Of a stretch of 64,000 bases of DNA, positions 33,154-40,568 are shown one piece after another. Within the stretch, counting starts at the first letter, position 1. Each line of letters begins with the position of its first letter. This DNA comes from an uncultured Holdemania sp. (GTDB lineage Bacteria > Bacillota_I > Bacilli_A > Erysipelotrichales > Erysipelotrichaceae): NCBI GenBank assembly GCA_904395815.1, contig CAJFOC010000035.1, forward strand, positions 1-64,000, read 5' to 3'. Made by a program: the position numbers and the translations under genes. The notes under the pieces were generated by a model. It saw nothing but the letters and a program-made list of their open reading frames with translations. It made no database searches and was not told the origin of the DNA.

Positions 33154-33857
33154 AACGACAGCTTCTTTTAACGGCGGTAGAAGAGGAGGCGGCGCCGTTA
33201 ATTCGTCCGCTGCGCAGCGCCAGAACGCATTCCTGCGGGCAGATTCGCTGGACATGCGGCGAACTGGCAGGTCAGCCGGTGGCGATCAGCTATGGCGGAG
33301 TATGCAAGGTGAATGCCGCCGCGACAGTCCAGTGCTGTCTGGACCATCTGGATTGCAGCGGCGTCTGGATGTGCGGCACGGCCGGGGCGATGGACCCGCG
33401 CTGTCAGATTGGCGATGTGGTGGTCGTTACCCGCTGTGCTTATCACGATGTAGATAATCAGGGCGTGCTGATCGAAGCGTTTCCGTACCGGAAAAGCTGC
33501 TGGTTTGACAGCGATCCGCAAGCGCTGAGACTCGCTTTTCAGGCAGCGTCCGCGCTTCAGCCTCGCTGGCAGGTATTTTACGGTTCGGCGGTCAGCGGAG
33601 AACAGTTTATTGATCAAAAGGGACGGGATGCGATCGTCAGCGCGTTTTCGCCGTTATGCGTGGATATGGAAACGGCGGCGGCCGCCCATGTCTGCAGCCT
33701 TCATGATGTTCCTTTTGCGGCCGTGCGGGCTATTTCCGACACCCCGTTTCACAGCGGACTGGACGTGTATCATCAGCATTCCGCCGAAGCGGCAGAACAT
33801 GCGGCGGCATTGATTCTGGCGATGCTGCGGCAACGGAGCGCTGGCACGGATGAATGA
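33150..33857 (+). CDS. mtnN: 5'-methylthioadenosine/S-adenosylhomocysteine nucleosidase
   Basis: A 235-residue member of the PNP/UDP phosphorylase fold. Family blocks are present: AVEEEAAPL, GGVCKVNAA, GTAG, YGSAVSGEQFI, the substrate-binding VDMETAAAAHVC with its Glu, and the catalytic Asp in RAISDTPF. It splits MTA and SAH to adenine and a thioribose or ribosyl-homocysteine, feeding methionine salvage and, with luxS, AI-2. Sequence departs slightly from classical MTAN (ME-T for ME-G), so another nucleosidase is possible. Started at ATG 33150 after GGAGGAAC. Confidence 0.8.
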   Translation: MKRQLLLTAVEEEAAPLIRPLRSARTHSCGQIRWTCGELAGQPVAISYGGVCKVNAAATVQCCLDHLDCSGVWMCGTAGAMDPRCQIGDVVVVTRCAYHDVDNQGVLIEAFPYRKSCWFDSDPQALRLAFQAASALQPRWQVFYGSAVSGEQFIDQKGRDAIVSAFSPLCVDMETAAAAHVCSLHDVPFAAVRAISDTPFHSGLDVYHQHSAEAAEHAAALILAMLRQRSAGTDE

Positions 33858-34425
33858 AAAACAGAAGATGTGCAGCGGGCTGCCGTATGATCCGCTGCAC
33901 CCCACGCTGATTCTGGCCCGTGACCGGGCGGCCCGGATCTTGTTTCGCTACAACCGCAAGACGTTTCATGAAATCCAGGTCCGACATCCGCTGATGCGCA
34001 AGCTGATCCATACTTCCGGTCATTTCTGGGTGAAGCCGCCTTTTTTCTGTGATTATGGTTTCAATATCACCCTGGGCCATAACGTGATGCTGAACACGGG
34101 CTGTGTTTTGCTGGACGTCTGTCCTATCCAGATCCAAGATCATACGCTGATCGGACCGGGAGTGCATATTTACACGGCCTGTCATTCGCTGGATCCTCAG
34201 GAGCGCCGAAACAATCTGGAATATGGTCAGCCGGTCACTCTGGGACGCAATGTCTGGATTGGCGGGCGGGTTACGATCTGTCCGGGGGTAACGATCGGCG
34301 ATAACGCCGTGATCGGCGCCGGCAGCGTGGTTACCCGTTCCATTCCCGCCGGCATGCTGGCTGTGGGCAATCCATGCCGGGTTGTCCGTCCCATCACAGC
34401 CCGGGACAGGATCATAAAAGAATAA
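33850..34425 (+). CDS. sugar O-acetyltransferase, maltose acetyltransferase type
   Basis: A 191-residue left-handed beta-helix enzyme of the NodL/LacA/Maa group. An N-terminal mac domain (MCSGLPYDPLHPTLILARDRA) precedes hexapeptide repeats. The catalytic His lies in YTACHSLDP, and the C-terminal IPAGMLAVGNPCRVVRPI is the usual acetyl-CoA-site ending. It acetylates maltose, glucose or other sugars from acetyl-CoA, probably for detoxification. It overlaps the nucleosidase by eight bases and ends the yaaA operon. Confidence 0.92.
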   Translation: MNEKQKMCSGLPYDPLHPTLILARDRAARILFRYNRKTFHEIQVRHPLMRKLIHTSGHFWVKPPFFCDYGFNITLGHNVMLNTGCVLLDVCPIQIQDHTLIGPGVHIYTACHSLDPQERRNNLEYGQPVTLGRNVWIGGRVTICPGVTIGDNAVIGAGSVVTRSIPAGMLAVGNPCRVVRPITARDRIIKE

Positions 34426-34455
34426 AAAAACGGTTTCGGCAAACAAGCGGAAACC
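34424..34455 (-). terminator. terminator of the EamA transporter gene
   Basis: Read on the reverse strand, GGTTTC and GAAACC (34450-34455 and 34432-34437) form a 6-bp stem followed by GTTTTTTT. Confidence 0.65.
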
Positions 34456-34516
34456 TTCGATAAAAAGCAAAAGGGCAGCAGGAAAACGGGCAGTCTGAGC
34501 TGTGAAAAAATGAGAG

Positions 34517-35362
34517 CTATTGATCCATGGATATCCAGCCGATGGCCAGAAGAATGGCGCCGGCGCCGATCAGCTGCAACGGCTGCAGGGTTTCGTGAAG
34601 AACCAGCGCCGACAACAGCAGCGCAAAGATCGGATCGAGGTAACTGCCCAGCGCTGCCAGTGTGAGCGGAAGATGAGGCAGAGTGGAAAAATACAGCAGA
34701 TAGGCCAGTCCGGTATGCACGATGCCGATCAGTATCAGCCGTTCGGCTGCAGCCTGGCCCACAATAGCGGCCGCAAGGTTGTCCGTGCTCAGCAGCGTAT
34801 ACGGCAGCAGAACGATTGCGGCACTCAGCAGCTGCAGACAGGCGCTGGTCAGGCCGTTCACTTCTTTCAGCGCCGGTGAAAGCAACAGAATGCCGGCATA
34901 CAGCAATGCGGCGCTCAGCGCGCTGAAAACCCCTGCGAAAGAGGCGGCGCCCTCTACGCCGTTGTTCAGCAGCAGGATCATGCCGATCCCGGCCAAGACC
35001 AGCAACCCGGCCTGGCGCAAAGGAAGGCGGCGTGTGACCATGCGTTGAGCCATCACCCACAGCGGTGCCGTATAATAACATAAGGTGGCGGCCGAAACGC
35101 TGATGTGACGGTAAGCTTCAAACAGCATGACCCAGTTCAGTCCCAGCAGCACTCCGGACAACAACAGCGGTTTCCAGTGTTTACGCACTGCCGCCATGTT
35201 CTGATTTGACCGCCATAGACAAAAAGGCAGCAACACTGCCGCGCCCAGCGCAGCCCGGCACAGCGCAATCAGACAGGAGGGCAGTGTCAGCTCCTGCACG
35301 ACCAGACCCAGACTGCCGAAAATCATCATGGCAATGACAAAACCGACTGCGGACAAATTCAT
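34517..35362 (-). CDS. EamA/DMT family transporter
   Basis: A 281-residue membrane protein with ten predicted spans arranged as two five-helix EamA repeats; the second repeat holds TGLAYLLYFSTLPHLPLT and ALGSYLDPIFALLLSALVLHE, a common signature near the last helices. Drug/metabolite transporters of this kind export amino acids or other small metabolites; the substrate cannot be inferred. Start ATG 35362 follows AAGGAG. It is divergent from the M20 hydrolase. Confidence 0.92.
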   Translation of the reverse strand: MNLSAVGFVIAMMIFGSLGLVVQELTLPSCLIALCRAALGAAVLLPFCLWRSNQNMAAVRKHWKPLLLSGVLLGLNWVMLFEAYRHISVSAATLCYYTAPLWVMAQRMVTRRLPLRQAGLLVLAGIGMILLLNNGVEGAASFAGVFSALSAALLYAGILLLSPALKEVNGLTSACLQLLSAAIVLLPYTLLSTDNLAAAIVGQAAAERLILIGIVHTGLAYLLYFSTLPHLPLTLAALGSYLDPIFALLLSALVLHETLQPLQLIGAGAILLAIGWISMDQ

Positions 35363-35389
35363 GACGCTCAGCTCCTTGTTCTGATTTCA

Positions 35390-35418
35390 GGATAAAAGCG
35401 GCTGTCCGCTTTGTCAAG
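35390..35418 (-). promoter_or_regulatory. sigma-A promoter for the EamA gene
   Basis: On the reverse strand a perfect TTGACA (35413-35418), 17 bases and TATCCT (35390-35395), about 28 bases before the ATG. Confidence 0.75.
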
Positions 35419-35557
35419 AAAGTCCGGCGATACGGCACGGATACGTTGTATAAGAAACGAAAAAAACAAGACTGTCGCCAAAATCTGAATTCTGTGTTAC
35501 GCTGAACAACAGAAAAAACGGTACGCATCGAGGTGCCCGATGAAGAAGGAGGAAATC

Positions 35558-36727
35558 ATGACGGAACTCAAACAGCAGCTGTTCGAAATGGAACGGCAGA
35601 TGGGAAAAGAATTTGAGGAGGTTCGCGATTGGCTTTTTGAACATCCTGAGCTGGGTCTGCAGGAAACACTCAGCGCTTCGTATCTGTGCGAGGCCATGCG
35701 AGGTTATGGCTTTGAGGTGCAGTGTCCCTATGGCGGCATGGCAACGGCGTTTCGTGCCGAGCTGGTGTGCGGAAAAGGACCGAAAATCGCCTTTCTGGCA
35801 GAATATGACGCTTTGCCGGGATATGGACCCAACCATGATCAGAATGCGCATGCCTGCGGTCATAACTGGATTGCCGCTTCCACGTTGGGAGCAGCCGCGG
35901 TGCTGTCCCGCTTCAAAGCGCAGATCCAGGGAACGATCGTGCTGATCGGCACCCCGGCGGAGGAGACGGTCGGCGGGAAGTGCGATCTGGTCAATCGGGG
36001 CTGTTTTGACGATATTGACGCAGTATTTCAGATGCATCTGGGCGCGGAAAACAACATTCATGTCGTATCGCTGGCGATGGATTCGCTGCAGTTTGATTTT
36101 ACCGGCAAGGCGGCGCATGCGGCAGCGTATCCGCATCTGGGAATCAATGCGCTGGATGCGGTGCAGCTGACCTTTGCCGGCATCAACGCCCTGCGCCAGC
36201 ATATGCCGCCGCAATCACGGGTACACGGCATTGTCACCAACGGCGGCGCGGCAGCCAACATCGTGCCGGAGGCGGCTTCCTGTCAGTTTTATATCCGCGC
36301 CCGCACCCGCAAGGTGCTGCAGGCGCTGACCGAGCGGGTGATTCACTGTGCTGAAGGCGCGGCGCTGATGACCGGCGCCCGGATGAGCTATCACGCGTTT
36401 GAAAATTCCTTTGACGATCTTGTCTACAGCGAGCCGCTGCGGCACTTGCTGAAGCAGAGCTTACAGGAACAGGGAGTTACCGGTTTTGTGCCGGAGTCTG
36501 CAGAGGCCTCCGGATCAACCGATATCGGCAACGTCTCGCATGTCTGTCCCACCGTGTATTGTGAAATTGAAACCGGAGCTCAGCCGCCGGTGACCGCTCA
36601 TGACGAAGCGTTTCTGGACTATGTGCACGGTACCAACGCCGATGCTTCTCTGCACATCGCAATCCGGGCCATGGCCTGGAGCGCAATGCAGGTTTTTCTG
36701 GATCCGGGACTCTTGCAGACGCAATGA
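35558..36727 (+). CDS. M20 family amidohydrolase (PM20D2/AbgB-like)
   Basis: A 389-residue metallopeptidase-fold enzyme. ATG 35558 follows AAGGAGG by six bases; ATG 35540 is possible but has a poorer site. Metal-binding blocks are NAHACGHNW, GTPAEETVGGK and FQMHLGAEN, with a lid domain between (about 175-290). The GTPAEE form with CGHNW is characteristic of the AbgB/PM20D2 branch, which cleaves p-aminobenzoyl-glutamate or other N-acyl and dipeptide-like amides. Substrate is not determined; proximity to a transporter on the other strand may be coincidental. Confidence 0.87.
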   Translation: MTELKQQLFEMERQMGKEFEEVRDWLFEHPELGLQETLSASYLCEAMRGYGFEVQCPYGGMATAFRAELVCGKGPKIAFLAEYDALPGYGPNHDQNAHACGHNWIAASTLGAAAVLSRFKAQIQGTIVLIGTPAEETVGGKCDLVNRGCFDDIDAVFQMHLGAENNIHVVSLAMDSLQFDFTGKAAHAAAYPHLGINALDAVQLTFAGINALRQHMPPQSRVHGIVTNGGAAANIVPEAASCQFYIRARTRKVLQALTERVIHCAEGAALMTGARMSYHAFENSFDDLVYSEPLRHLLKQSLQEQGVTGFVPESAEASGSTDIGNVSHVCPTVYCEIETGAQPPVTAHDEAFLDYVHGTNADASLHIAIRAMAWSAMQVFLDPGLLQTQ

Positions 36728-36733
36728 AAAGCG

Positions 36734-36762
36734 TTGTTTTCACGGCAGAATCAGAGTATAAT
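36734..36762 (+). promoter_or_regulatory. sigma-A promoter for the pyridoxamine kinase gene
   Basis: TTGTTT (36734-36739), a 17-base spacer and TATAAT (36757-36762). A small UUCG hairpin (AGCCC-TTCG-GGGCT, 36772-36785) would lie at the very 5' end of the transcript. Confidence 0.65.
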
Positions 36763-36806
36763 CACGATGGCAGCCCTTCGGGGCTTACGGAAAAGAGGTT
36801 GTCTTG

Positions 36807-37643
36807 ATGAAAAGAATCGTAACGATTCAGGATATTTCCTGTGTCGGCAAATGTTCGCTGACCGTAGCGTTGCCGATCATTTCCGCCATGGGAGTGGAAA
36901 CCGCCATTCTTCCGACGGCGGTGCTGTCCACGCACACGATGTTTCAGAACTACACATTCAAAGATCTGACGGATCAAATGCGGCCGATTGCCGCTCACTG
37001 GAAGAAGGAACAGATTGATTTCGACGCCATCTATACCGGATATCTGGGTTCCAGTGATCAGATCGAAATCGTGGCGGATTTGTTTGAGGAGTTCAGAAAG
37101 GAAGACAATCTGATCTTCGTCGATCCGGTCATGGCGGATAACGGCAAGCTGTATCCGCTGTTCGATCTGGCTTTTGCCAGGAAAATGGCCCGCCTGTGTT
37201 CGCTGGCGGATGTTATTGTTCCCAACATTACCGAGGCGTGTTTCCTGACCGGGACCGAATATCGGGAATCACTGGAAGAAAAGGATGTGGAACTGCTGCT
37301 GCATCGGCTGGCTCAGTTGGGAACAAGGAAAGCGGTAGTGCTGACCGGCGTCAGTCTGGAAGAAGGCAAAACCGGTGTGGCCGGACTGGATGTCAGAACC
37401 GGAGAGATGTTCCGCTACATTCATCCGCGGATTCCTGTCAGCTATCACGGCACCGGCGATATTTTTTCCAGTACTGCCGTAGGAGCGCTGATGAACGGTC
37501 TCAGCCTGCAGGATGCGCTGAAAATCGCGGCCGACTACACGGTTGCCTGCATTCAGGAAACGATGGACAACGACAAGGAAAAGAAATACGGCGTCAATTT
37601 CGAGCTGGTTCTTCCGCAGCTGCTGAAAGCGCTGGGCAAATGA
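36807..37643 (+). CDS. pyridoxamine kinase, ribokinase-like fold
   Basis: A 278-residue kinase started at ATG 36807 after AAGAGGT. The opening TIQDISCVGKCSLTVALP and PTAVLSTHTMFQNYTF blocks are characteristic of the PdxK/PdxY group, as is the catalytic-site SYHGTGDIFSS with the GTGD anion hole near residue 215. It phosphorylates pyridoxal or pyridoxamine for vitamin B6 salvage in the cytosol. Substrate preference within the B6 vitamers is not resolved. It stands alone with its own promoter and terminator. Confidence 0.9.
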   Translation: MKRIVTIQDISCVGKCSLTVALPIISAMGVETAILPTAVLSTHTMFQNYTFKDLTDQMRPIAAHWKKEQIDFDAIYTGYLGSSDQIEIVADLFEEFRKEDNLIFVDPVMADNGKLYPLFDLAFARKMARLCSLADVIVPNITEACFLTGTEYRESLEEKDVELLLHRLAQLGTRKAVVLTGVSLEEGKTGVAGLDVRTGEMFRYIHPRIPVSYHGTGDIFSSTAVGALMNGLSLQDALKIAADYTVACIQETMDNDKEKKYGVNFELVLPQLLKALGK

Positions 37644-37654
37644 TCCGGATAACG

Positions 37655-37704
37655 ACAACACCGTCCAGGCAAGGGGATACCGCATCCCGCCTGGACGGTG
37701 TTGT
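37655..37704. terminator. long perfect hairpin between convergent genes
   Basis: A 16-bp perfect stem, ACAACACCGTCCAGGC / GCCTGGACGGTGTTGT, encloses an inner GGGAT/ATCCC stem. It lies between the pyridoxamine kinase and the anti-sigma gene. The T tract after it is weak on either strand. Confidence 0.7.
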
Positions 37705-38435
37705 TATTCATTGTGATGAGCGCCGTGGCGATGTCCGTTGCCCTGGCCTGGCGAGAAAAGGGGATCGGAGGAATCCGGATCAGACAGCTGAGCGATCCGA
37801 TCACGGATTTCACGCATCGTCATCGACTGTACCTGCTGGATTGTGACGTCAGGATCCAGCTGAACCAGTTCCAGATAGGCGAGGTATTTGCCATAGGAAA
37901 GACCGAGCTGATGCGCTTCGCTGACCTCTTCGTGATGGGCGCAGTAATAAAAGGCGTTTTTCTGATCTGCGGTGCAGGATTGCACGCCTTTTAGCAGCCG
38001 GGTGGACTGACTGCCTTCCGGTCCGATCACCGTGATGGTCAGTATTTCCTCGTCCGCCAGCAGATCGCGGATCGGTTCGGTATCAAGAATCTGCTGCAGT
38101 GCGTCGGTATAGCTGAGCAGGAAGACCTGCAGCTGTTCGCTGACATCGCGGCCGTCCTCATTGCGGGCATCCAGCGCGATGACCTGATCGAACCGGTTGA
38201 TTTTCAGCTCAAGCGAAGGATTCACATCAAGACTGATCACCGCGGTAGGCTTGAAAAACAGCCACCATCCGCCGCCGGCAAACAGAATGATCAGCGCCGC
38301 GGCAGCCAGAAGCGGGTGCCGCGTTGCGGCAAAACGAGGCCGCCGCGCCCGCTCCATCACGATCTGTGCCGTCCGCTGACAGAGCGCATCATCGGCCTGA
38401 ATCTGATCAAAGGCGGCTTTCAGCTGATCCTTCAT
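37704..38435 (-). CDS. RsgI-like transmembrane anti-sigma factor
   Basis: A 243-residue protein started at ATG 38435, eight bases after GGAGG within the sigma gene. Residues 1-40 are cytosolic, 41-61 span the membrane, and the extracytoplasmic part begins VISLDVNPSLELKINRFD (about 66-83). This is the hallmark of the RsgI periplasmic domain, where a self-cleavage between Asn and Pro (here Asn72-Pro73) feeds regulated proteolysis. A His-rich tail (HRHGAHH) could bind metal. It overlaps the sigma gene by 29 bases and presumably holds it inactive at the membrane. The N-terminus does not obviously match the RsgI anti-sigma-I motif. Confidence 0.78.
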   Translation of the reverse strand: MKDQLKAAFDQIQADDALCQRTAQIVMERARRPRFAATRHPLLAAAALIILFAGGGWWLFFKPTAVISLDVNPSLELKINRFDQVIALDARNEDGRDVSEQLQVFLLSYTDALQQILDTEPIRDLLADEEILTITVIGPEGSQSTRLLKGVQSCTADQKNAFYYCAHHEEVSEAHQLGLSYGKYLAYLELVQLDPDVTIQQVQSMTMREIRDRIAQLSDPDSSDPLFSPGQGNGHRHGAHHNE

Positions 38436-38907
38436 GCTCGTCACCTCCCAGCTTTTCTCTCAGCAGATTCCGTCCGCGGCTCAGCAGAGTATAAATCGTA
38501 TTGACATTTTTGTGCAGCATCTGACCGATCTGCGGCGCGCTGTATTCTTCATAGTAGTGAAGATAGATGACCGTCCGGTATTTCTGCGGCAGCGCCAGCA
38601 CCGCTTCCAGCACTTCGCGATGATCCGGCGGCATGGCGGCGGCCTGTTCGCTGATGTCGTCCAGCGAAACCGCCCGGCGAAACATATTTCGTAAAAGATC
38701 GCGGCAGGCGTTGATTGTAACCCGGATGATCCAGGCCTTTTCATGTTCCTCACTGTCAAACACCTTGTCGCTGAGCGTGTATTTCAGAAAAACAGTCTGG
38801 AAAATATCTTCGGTATCGGCTTCGTTTTTCAGATGCAGCAGGCAAAGCCGCCGGACTCGGTCGGCATGCCGCCGGATGGCCTGGCAGACTTCCTGTTCAC
38901 TTCGCAT
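38407..38907 (-). CDS. RNA polymerase sigma factor, ECF-like (sigma-70 family)
   Basis: A 166-residue protein with sigma region 2 (LCLLHLKNEADTEDIFQTVFLKY, about 20-45; KAWIIRVTINACRDLLR) and region 4 (LPQKYRTVIYLHYYEEYSAPQIGQML with its helix-turn-helix, then NTIYTLLSRGRNLL). No region 3 is present. It lies between a small secreted-protein gene and an RsgI-like anti-sigma on the same strand. Such pairs respond to envelope or extracellular signals. The stimulus is unknown. Ribosome site is weak. Confidence 0.92.
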   Translation of the reverse strand: MRSEQEVCQAIRRHADRVRRLCLLHLKNEADTEDIFQTVFLKYTLSDKVFDSEEHEKAWIIRVTINACRDLLRNMFRRAVSLDDISEQAAAMPPDHREVLEAVLALPQKYRTVIYLHYYEEYSAPQIGQMLHKNVNTIYTLLSRGRNLLREKLGGDEHEGSAESRL

Positions 38908-38919
38908 GGTGAGCCGGAC

Positions 38920-39222
38920 TCAGAATTGGCACTGATGGTGCCGTCCGCCATGACGGGCGCCTTGAGACCCGGAAACCGGCCTTTCCGCACGGTGATCGCA
39001 GATTCCATCACCGTTGTTGTCGATGAAGCCGCGGCCGGTTTTCATTCCGGTGAACGCGCGGCCGCAGACATCGCAAACCCCATCCTGATCCGCATCCTGG
39101 CAAGGGGTGCCGTAAGGACAGCGATCCGCGATGAACGAGCCGTCGCCGGCGGCCAGAGCGCTGACGGTAGCCGTGCTCACAAGCGCGGCGGTCGCTGCCA
39201 GAACAATCCATTTCTTTTTCAT
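38920..39222 (-). CDS. small secreted protein with Asp-rich calcium-loop-like repeats
   Basis: A 100-residue protein with GGGAGG before its ATG. Residues 1-24 are a classical signal peptide ending SALA-A. The mature part has two loops, DADQDGVCDVCG and DNNGDGICDH, which follow the DxDxDG calcium-binding pattern of EF-hand or thrombospondin-3 repeats, and about seven cysteines. A Gly/Arg/His-rich tail follows. It is first in an operon with a sigma factor and an anti-sigma, so it could be a signal, a sensor partner, or simply a coregulated product. No close family recognised. Confidence 0.7.
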   Translation of the reverse strand: MKKKWIVLAATAALVSTATVSALAAGDGSFIADRCPYGTPCQDADQDGVCDVCGRAFTGMKTGRGFIDNNGDGICDHRAERPVSGSQGARHGGRHHQCQF

Positions 39223-39440
39223 GACTTTTCCTCCCTCAATGACGTTTTCTGTTCCGTCTTCATCTGATATACGAATTCAATCCGGCAATCCATTCACTTT
39301 TTTTCAAAAAAGCGCACACTTTTACAACAAAGGTATAACGCGGATAAGCCGGAGCTGTCAATAGCGGCCGAATTGCACCCGGTATTCCTTTCCCGGAATA
39401 TGAATTTGACATAAAATAGTGCAGATTTAGTAAAAAATAT
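39223..39440. promoter_or_regulatory. intergenic region with reverse-strand promoter candidates for the sigma operon
   Basis: No gene is seen in this AT-richer stretch. On the reverse strand TTGACA (39356-39361), 18 bases and TATACC (39332-39337) form a sigma-A-like promoter about 110 bases before the secreted-protein gene. Closer in, TGAAT (39092 bases later on the map, at 39292-39296) and CGTATA (39268-39273), 18 bases apart, resemble an ECF promoter and might be autoregulated. An ATTCC/GGAAT inverted repeat lies near 39384-39399. All are by eye. Confidence 0.4.
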
Positions 39441-39469
39441 TTGACCCATGGGGAAGGGTATGCTAACAT
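39441..39469 (+). promoter_or_regulatory. sigma-A promoter for rplU-prp-rpmA
   Basis: TTGACC (39441-39446), 17 bases and TAACAT (39464-39469) with an extended TGC before the -10 box. Confidence 0.7.
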
Positions 39470-39475
39470 TACTGT

Positions 39476-39588
39476 GTTGTATGCCCCTCTGATGGCTGCA
39501 ACCGCTCATACAAGGGTTTTAAGACGTCAGCGTCCCCTGCAATGGCGAGTCTCTTTCAGATCACATGAAACATTGAACGGAGGTGCAA
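39476..39588 (+). promoter_or_regulatory. L21-type ribosomal protein leader
   Basis: The leader contains the block GCAACCGCTCATACAAGGG, a GACGT/ACGTC-type element (GACGTCAGCGTC) and the GGCGAGTCTCTTTCAGATCACA block before the ribosome site. This is the arrangement I recall for the Firmicutes rplU leader (Rfam L21 leader). Such leaders give feedback control of the ribosomal protein operon; the exact ligand protein here is not established. Confidence 0.8.
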
Positions 39589-39592
39589 AATC

Positions 39593-39904
39593 ATGTACGC
39601 AGTAATCGAAACAGGCGGAAAGCAGCTGCGCGTAGAGGTCGGACAGTCCATCTTTGTTGAGAAGCTGGATGTTCAGCCGGGTGAAGAAGTCGTCTTCAAT
39701 ACCGTCGTGCTGTACGCGAACAGAACAACCAAAATCGGAACTCCTTATGTCAAGGGAGCCAAGGTTACCTGCAAGGTAGAAAAGCAGGGCAAGGACAGAA
39801 AGATCACGATCTTCAAGTACAAGGCCAAGAAAGGCTCTACCCGCCGCAAGCAGGGTCACAGACAGCCTTACACAAAGCTGACCGTTGAAGCAATCGAAGC
39901 TTAA
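39593..39904 (+). CDS. rplU: 50S ribosomal protein L21
   Basis: A 103-residue ribosomal protein with the family opening [18 protein letters not shown] and basic C-terminal [16 protein letters not shown] block that contacts 23S rRNA. GGAGGTG precedes the ATG. First gene of the conserved rplU-prp-rpmA operon, directly downstream of the L21 leader. Confidence 0.98.
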   Translation: MYAVIETGGKQLRVEVGQSIFVEKLDVQPGEEVVFNTVVLYANRTTKIGTPYVKGAKVTCKVEKQGKDRKITIFKYKAKKGSTRRKQGHRQPYTKLTVEAIEA

Positions 39905-39906
39905 TC

Positions 39907-40224
39907 ATGATCGCGATTACGTTGACGGAACGCCGGGGAGTGATTCAGTCGCTGCTGACTGAAGGGCATGCCGGCTACGCTCAGGCAGGAAGAGATCTTG
40001 TCTGTGCCGGTGTCAGCTGCATTACGATCGGAACCAATAACGCTCTGGATGAGCTGGCTCCGGGAACGTTTCAGACACAGACCCGGGAAGGTTATCTGAA
40101 AATCCGACTGACGGATCTTCAGAATGAACCGGCTCAGCTGATTCTCAGAACGGCATGGATACAGCTGCAGACCATTGCAGAGAGTTATCCGGATTTTATT
40201 CAGATGAAAAAACAGGAGGTGTAA
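39907..40224 (+). CDS. prp: ribosomal-processing cysteine protease Prp
   Basis: A 105-residue cysteine protease (YsxB family). The catalytic His21 sits in EGHAGYA and Cys33 in RDLVCAGVS. It removes the N-terminal extension of L27 before assembly into the 50S subunit in Firmicutes. It lies two bases after rplU and three bases before rpmA, whose product carries the matching cleavage site. Confidence 0.96.
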   Translation: MIAITLTERRGVIQSLLTEGHAGYAQAGRDLVCAGVSCITIGTNNALDELAPGTFQTQTREGYLKIRLTDLQNEPAQLILRTAWIQLQTIAESYPDFIQMKKQEV

Positions 40225-40227
40225 GTC

Positions 40228-40512
40228 ATGAAGTTAGTGTTGAACATTCAGTTATTCGCTTCCAAGAAGGGTGTCGGTTCTACCAAGAACGGCCGTGATT
40301 CTCATTCCAAGAGACTGGGTGCGAAAAAGGCGGACGGACAGTTTGCGACGGCTGGCTCCATCATTTACCGTCAGCGCGGAACCAAAATTCATCCGGGTGT
40401 GAATGTTGGCCGCGGCGGTGATGATACGCTGTTTGCCAAAGTGGATGGCACGGTAAAATTTGAGCGCTGGGGCAAAAACCGGAAGAAAGTTTCTGTTTAT
40501 CCTGCGGCGTAA
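40228..40512 (+). CDS. rpmA: 50S ribosomal protein L27, precursor with Prp-cleaved extension
   Basis: A 94-residue protein. The first ten or eleven residues, [11 protein letters not shown], are the Firmicutes-specific extension; mature L27 begins [14 protein letters not shown], a tail that reaches the peptidyl-transferase centre. Prp cleaves after the hydrophobic-aromatic-Ala motif. The GGAGGTG site overlaps the end of prp. A small terminator between rpmA and obg follows. Confidence 0.98.
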   Translation: MKLVLNIQLFASKKGVGSTKNGRDSHSKRLGAKKADGQFATAGSIIYRQRGTKIHPGVNVGRGGDDTLFAKVDGTVKFERWGKNRKKVSVYPAA

Positions 40513-40515
40513 GGA

Positions 40516-40540
40516 AAAAATCCCCGGACGGGGATTTTTC
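40516..40540 (+). terminator. terminator between rpmA and obg
   Basis: AAAAATCCCC-GGAC-GGGGATTTTT forms a 10-bp stem with its own T tract. Obg has no obvious separate promoter, so readthrough is likely partial. Confidence 0.85.
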
Positions 40541-40568
40541 TTTGTCTGAAAGGAAAGGAGGCGATTGA

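Noticed and set aside
36734-37018. A 94-codon frame overlapping the start of the pyridoxamine kinase
   Set aside because: It begins at the kinase promoter and is out of frame with a clear kinase gene.
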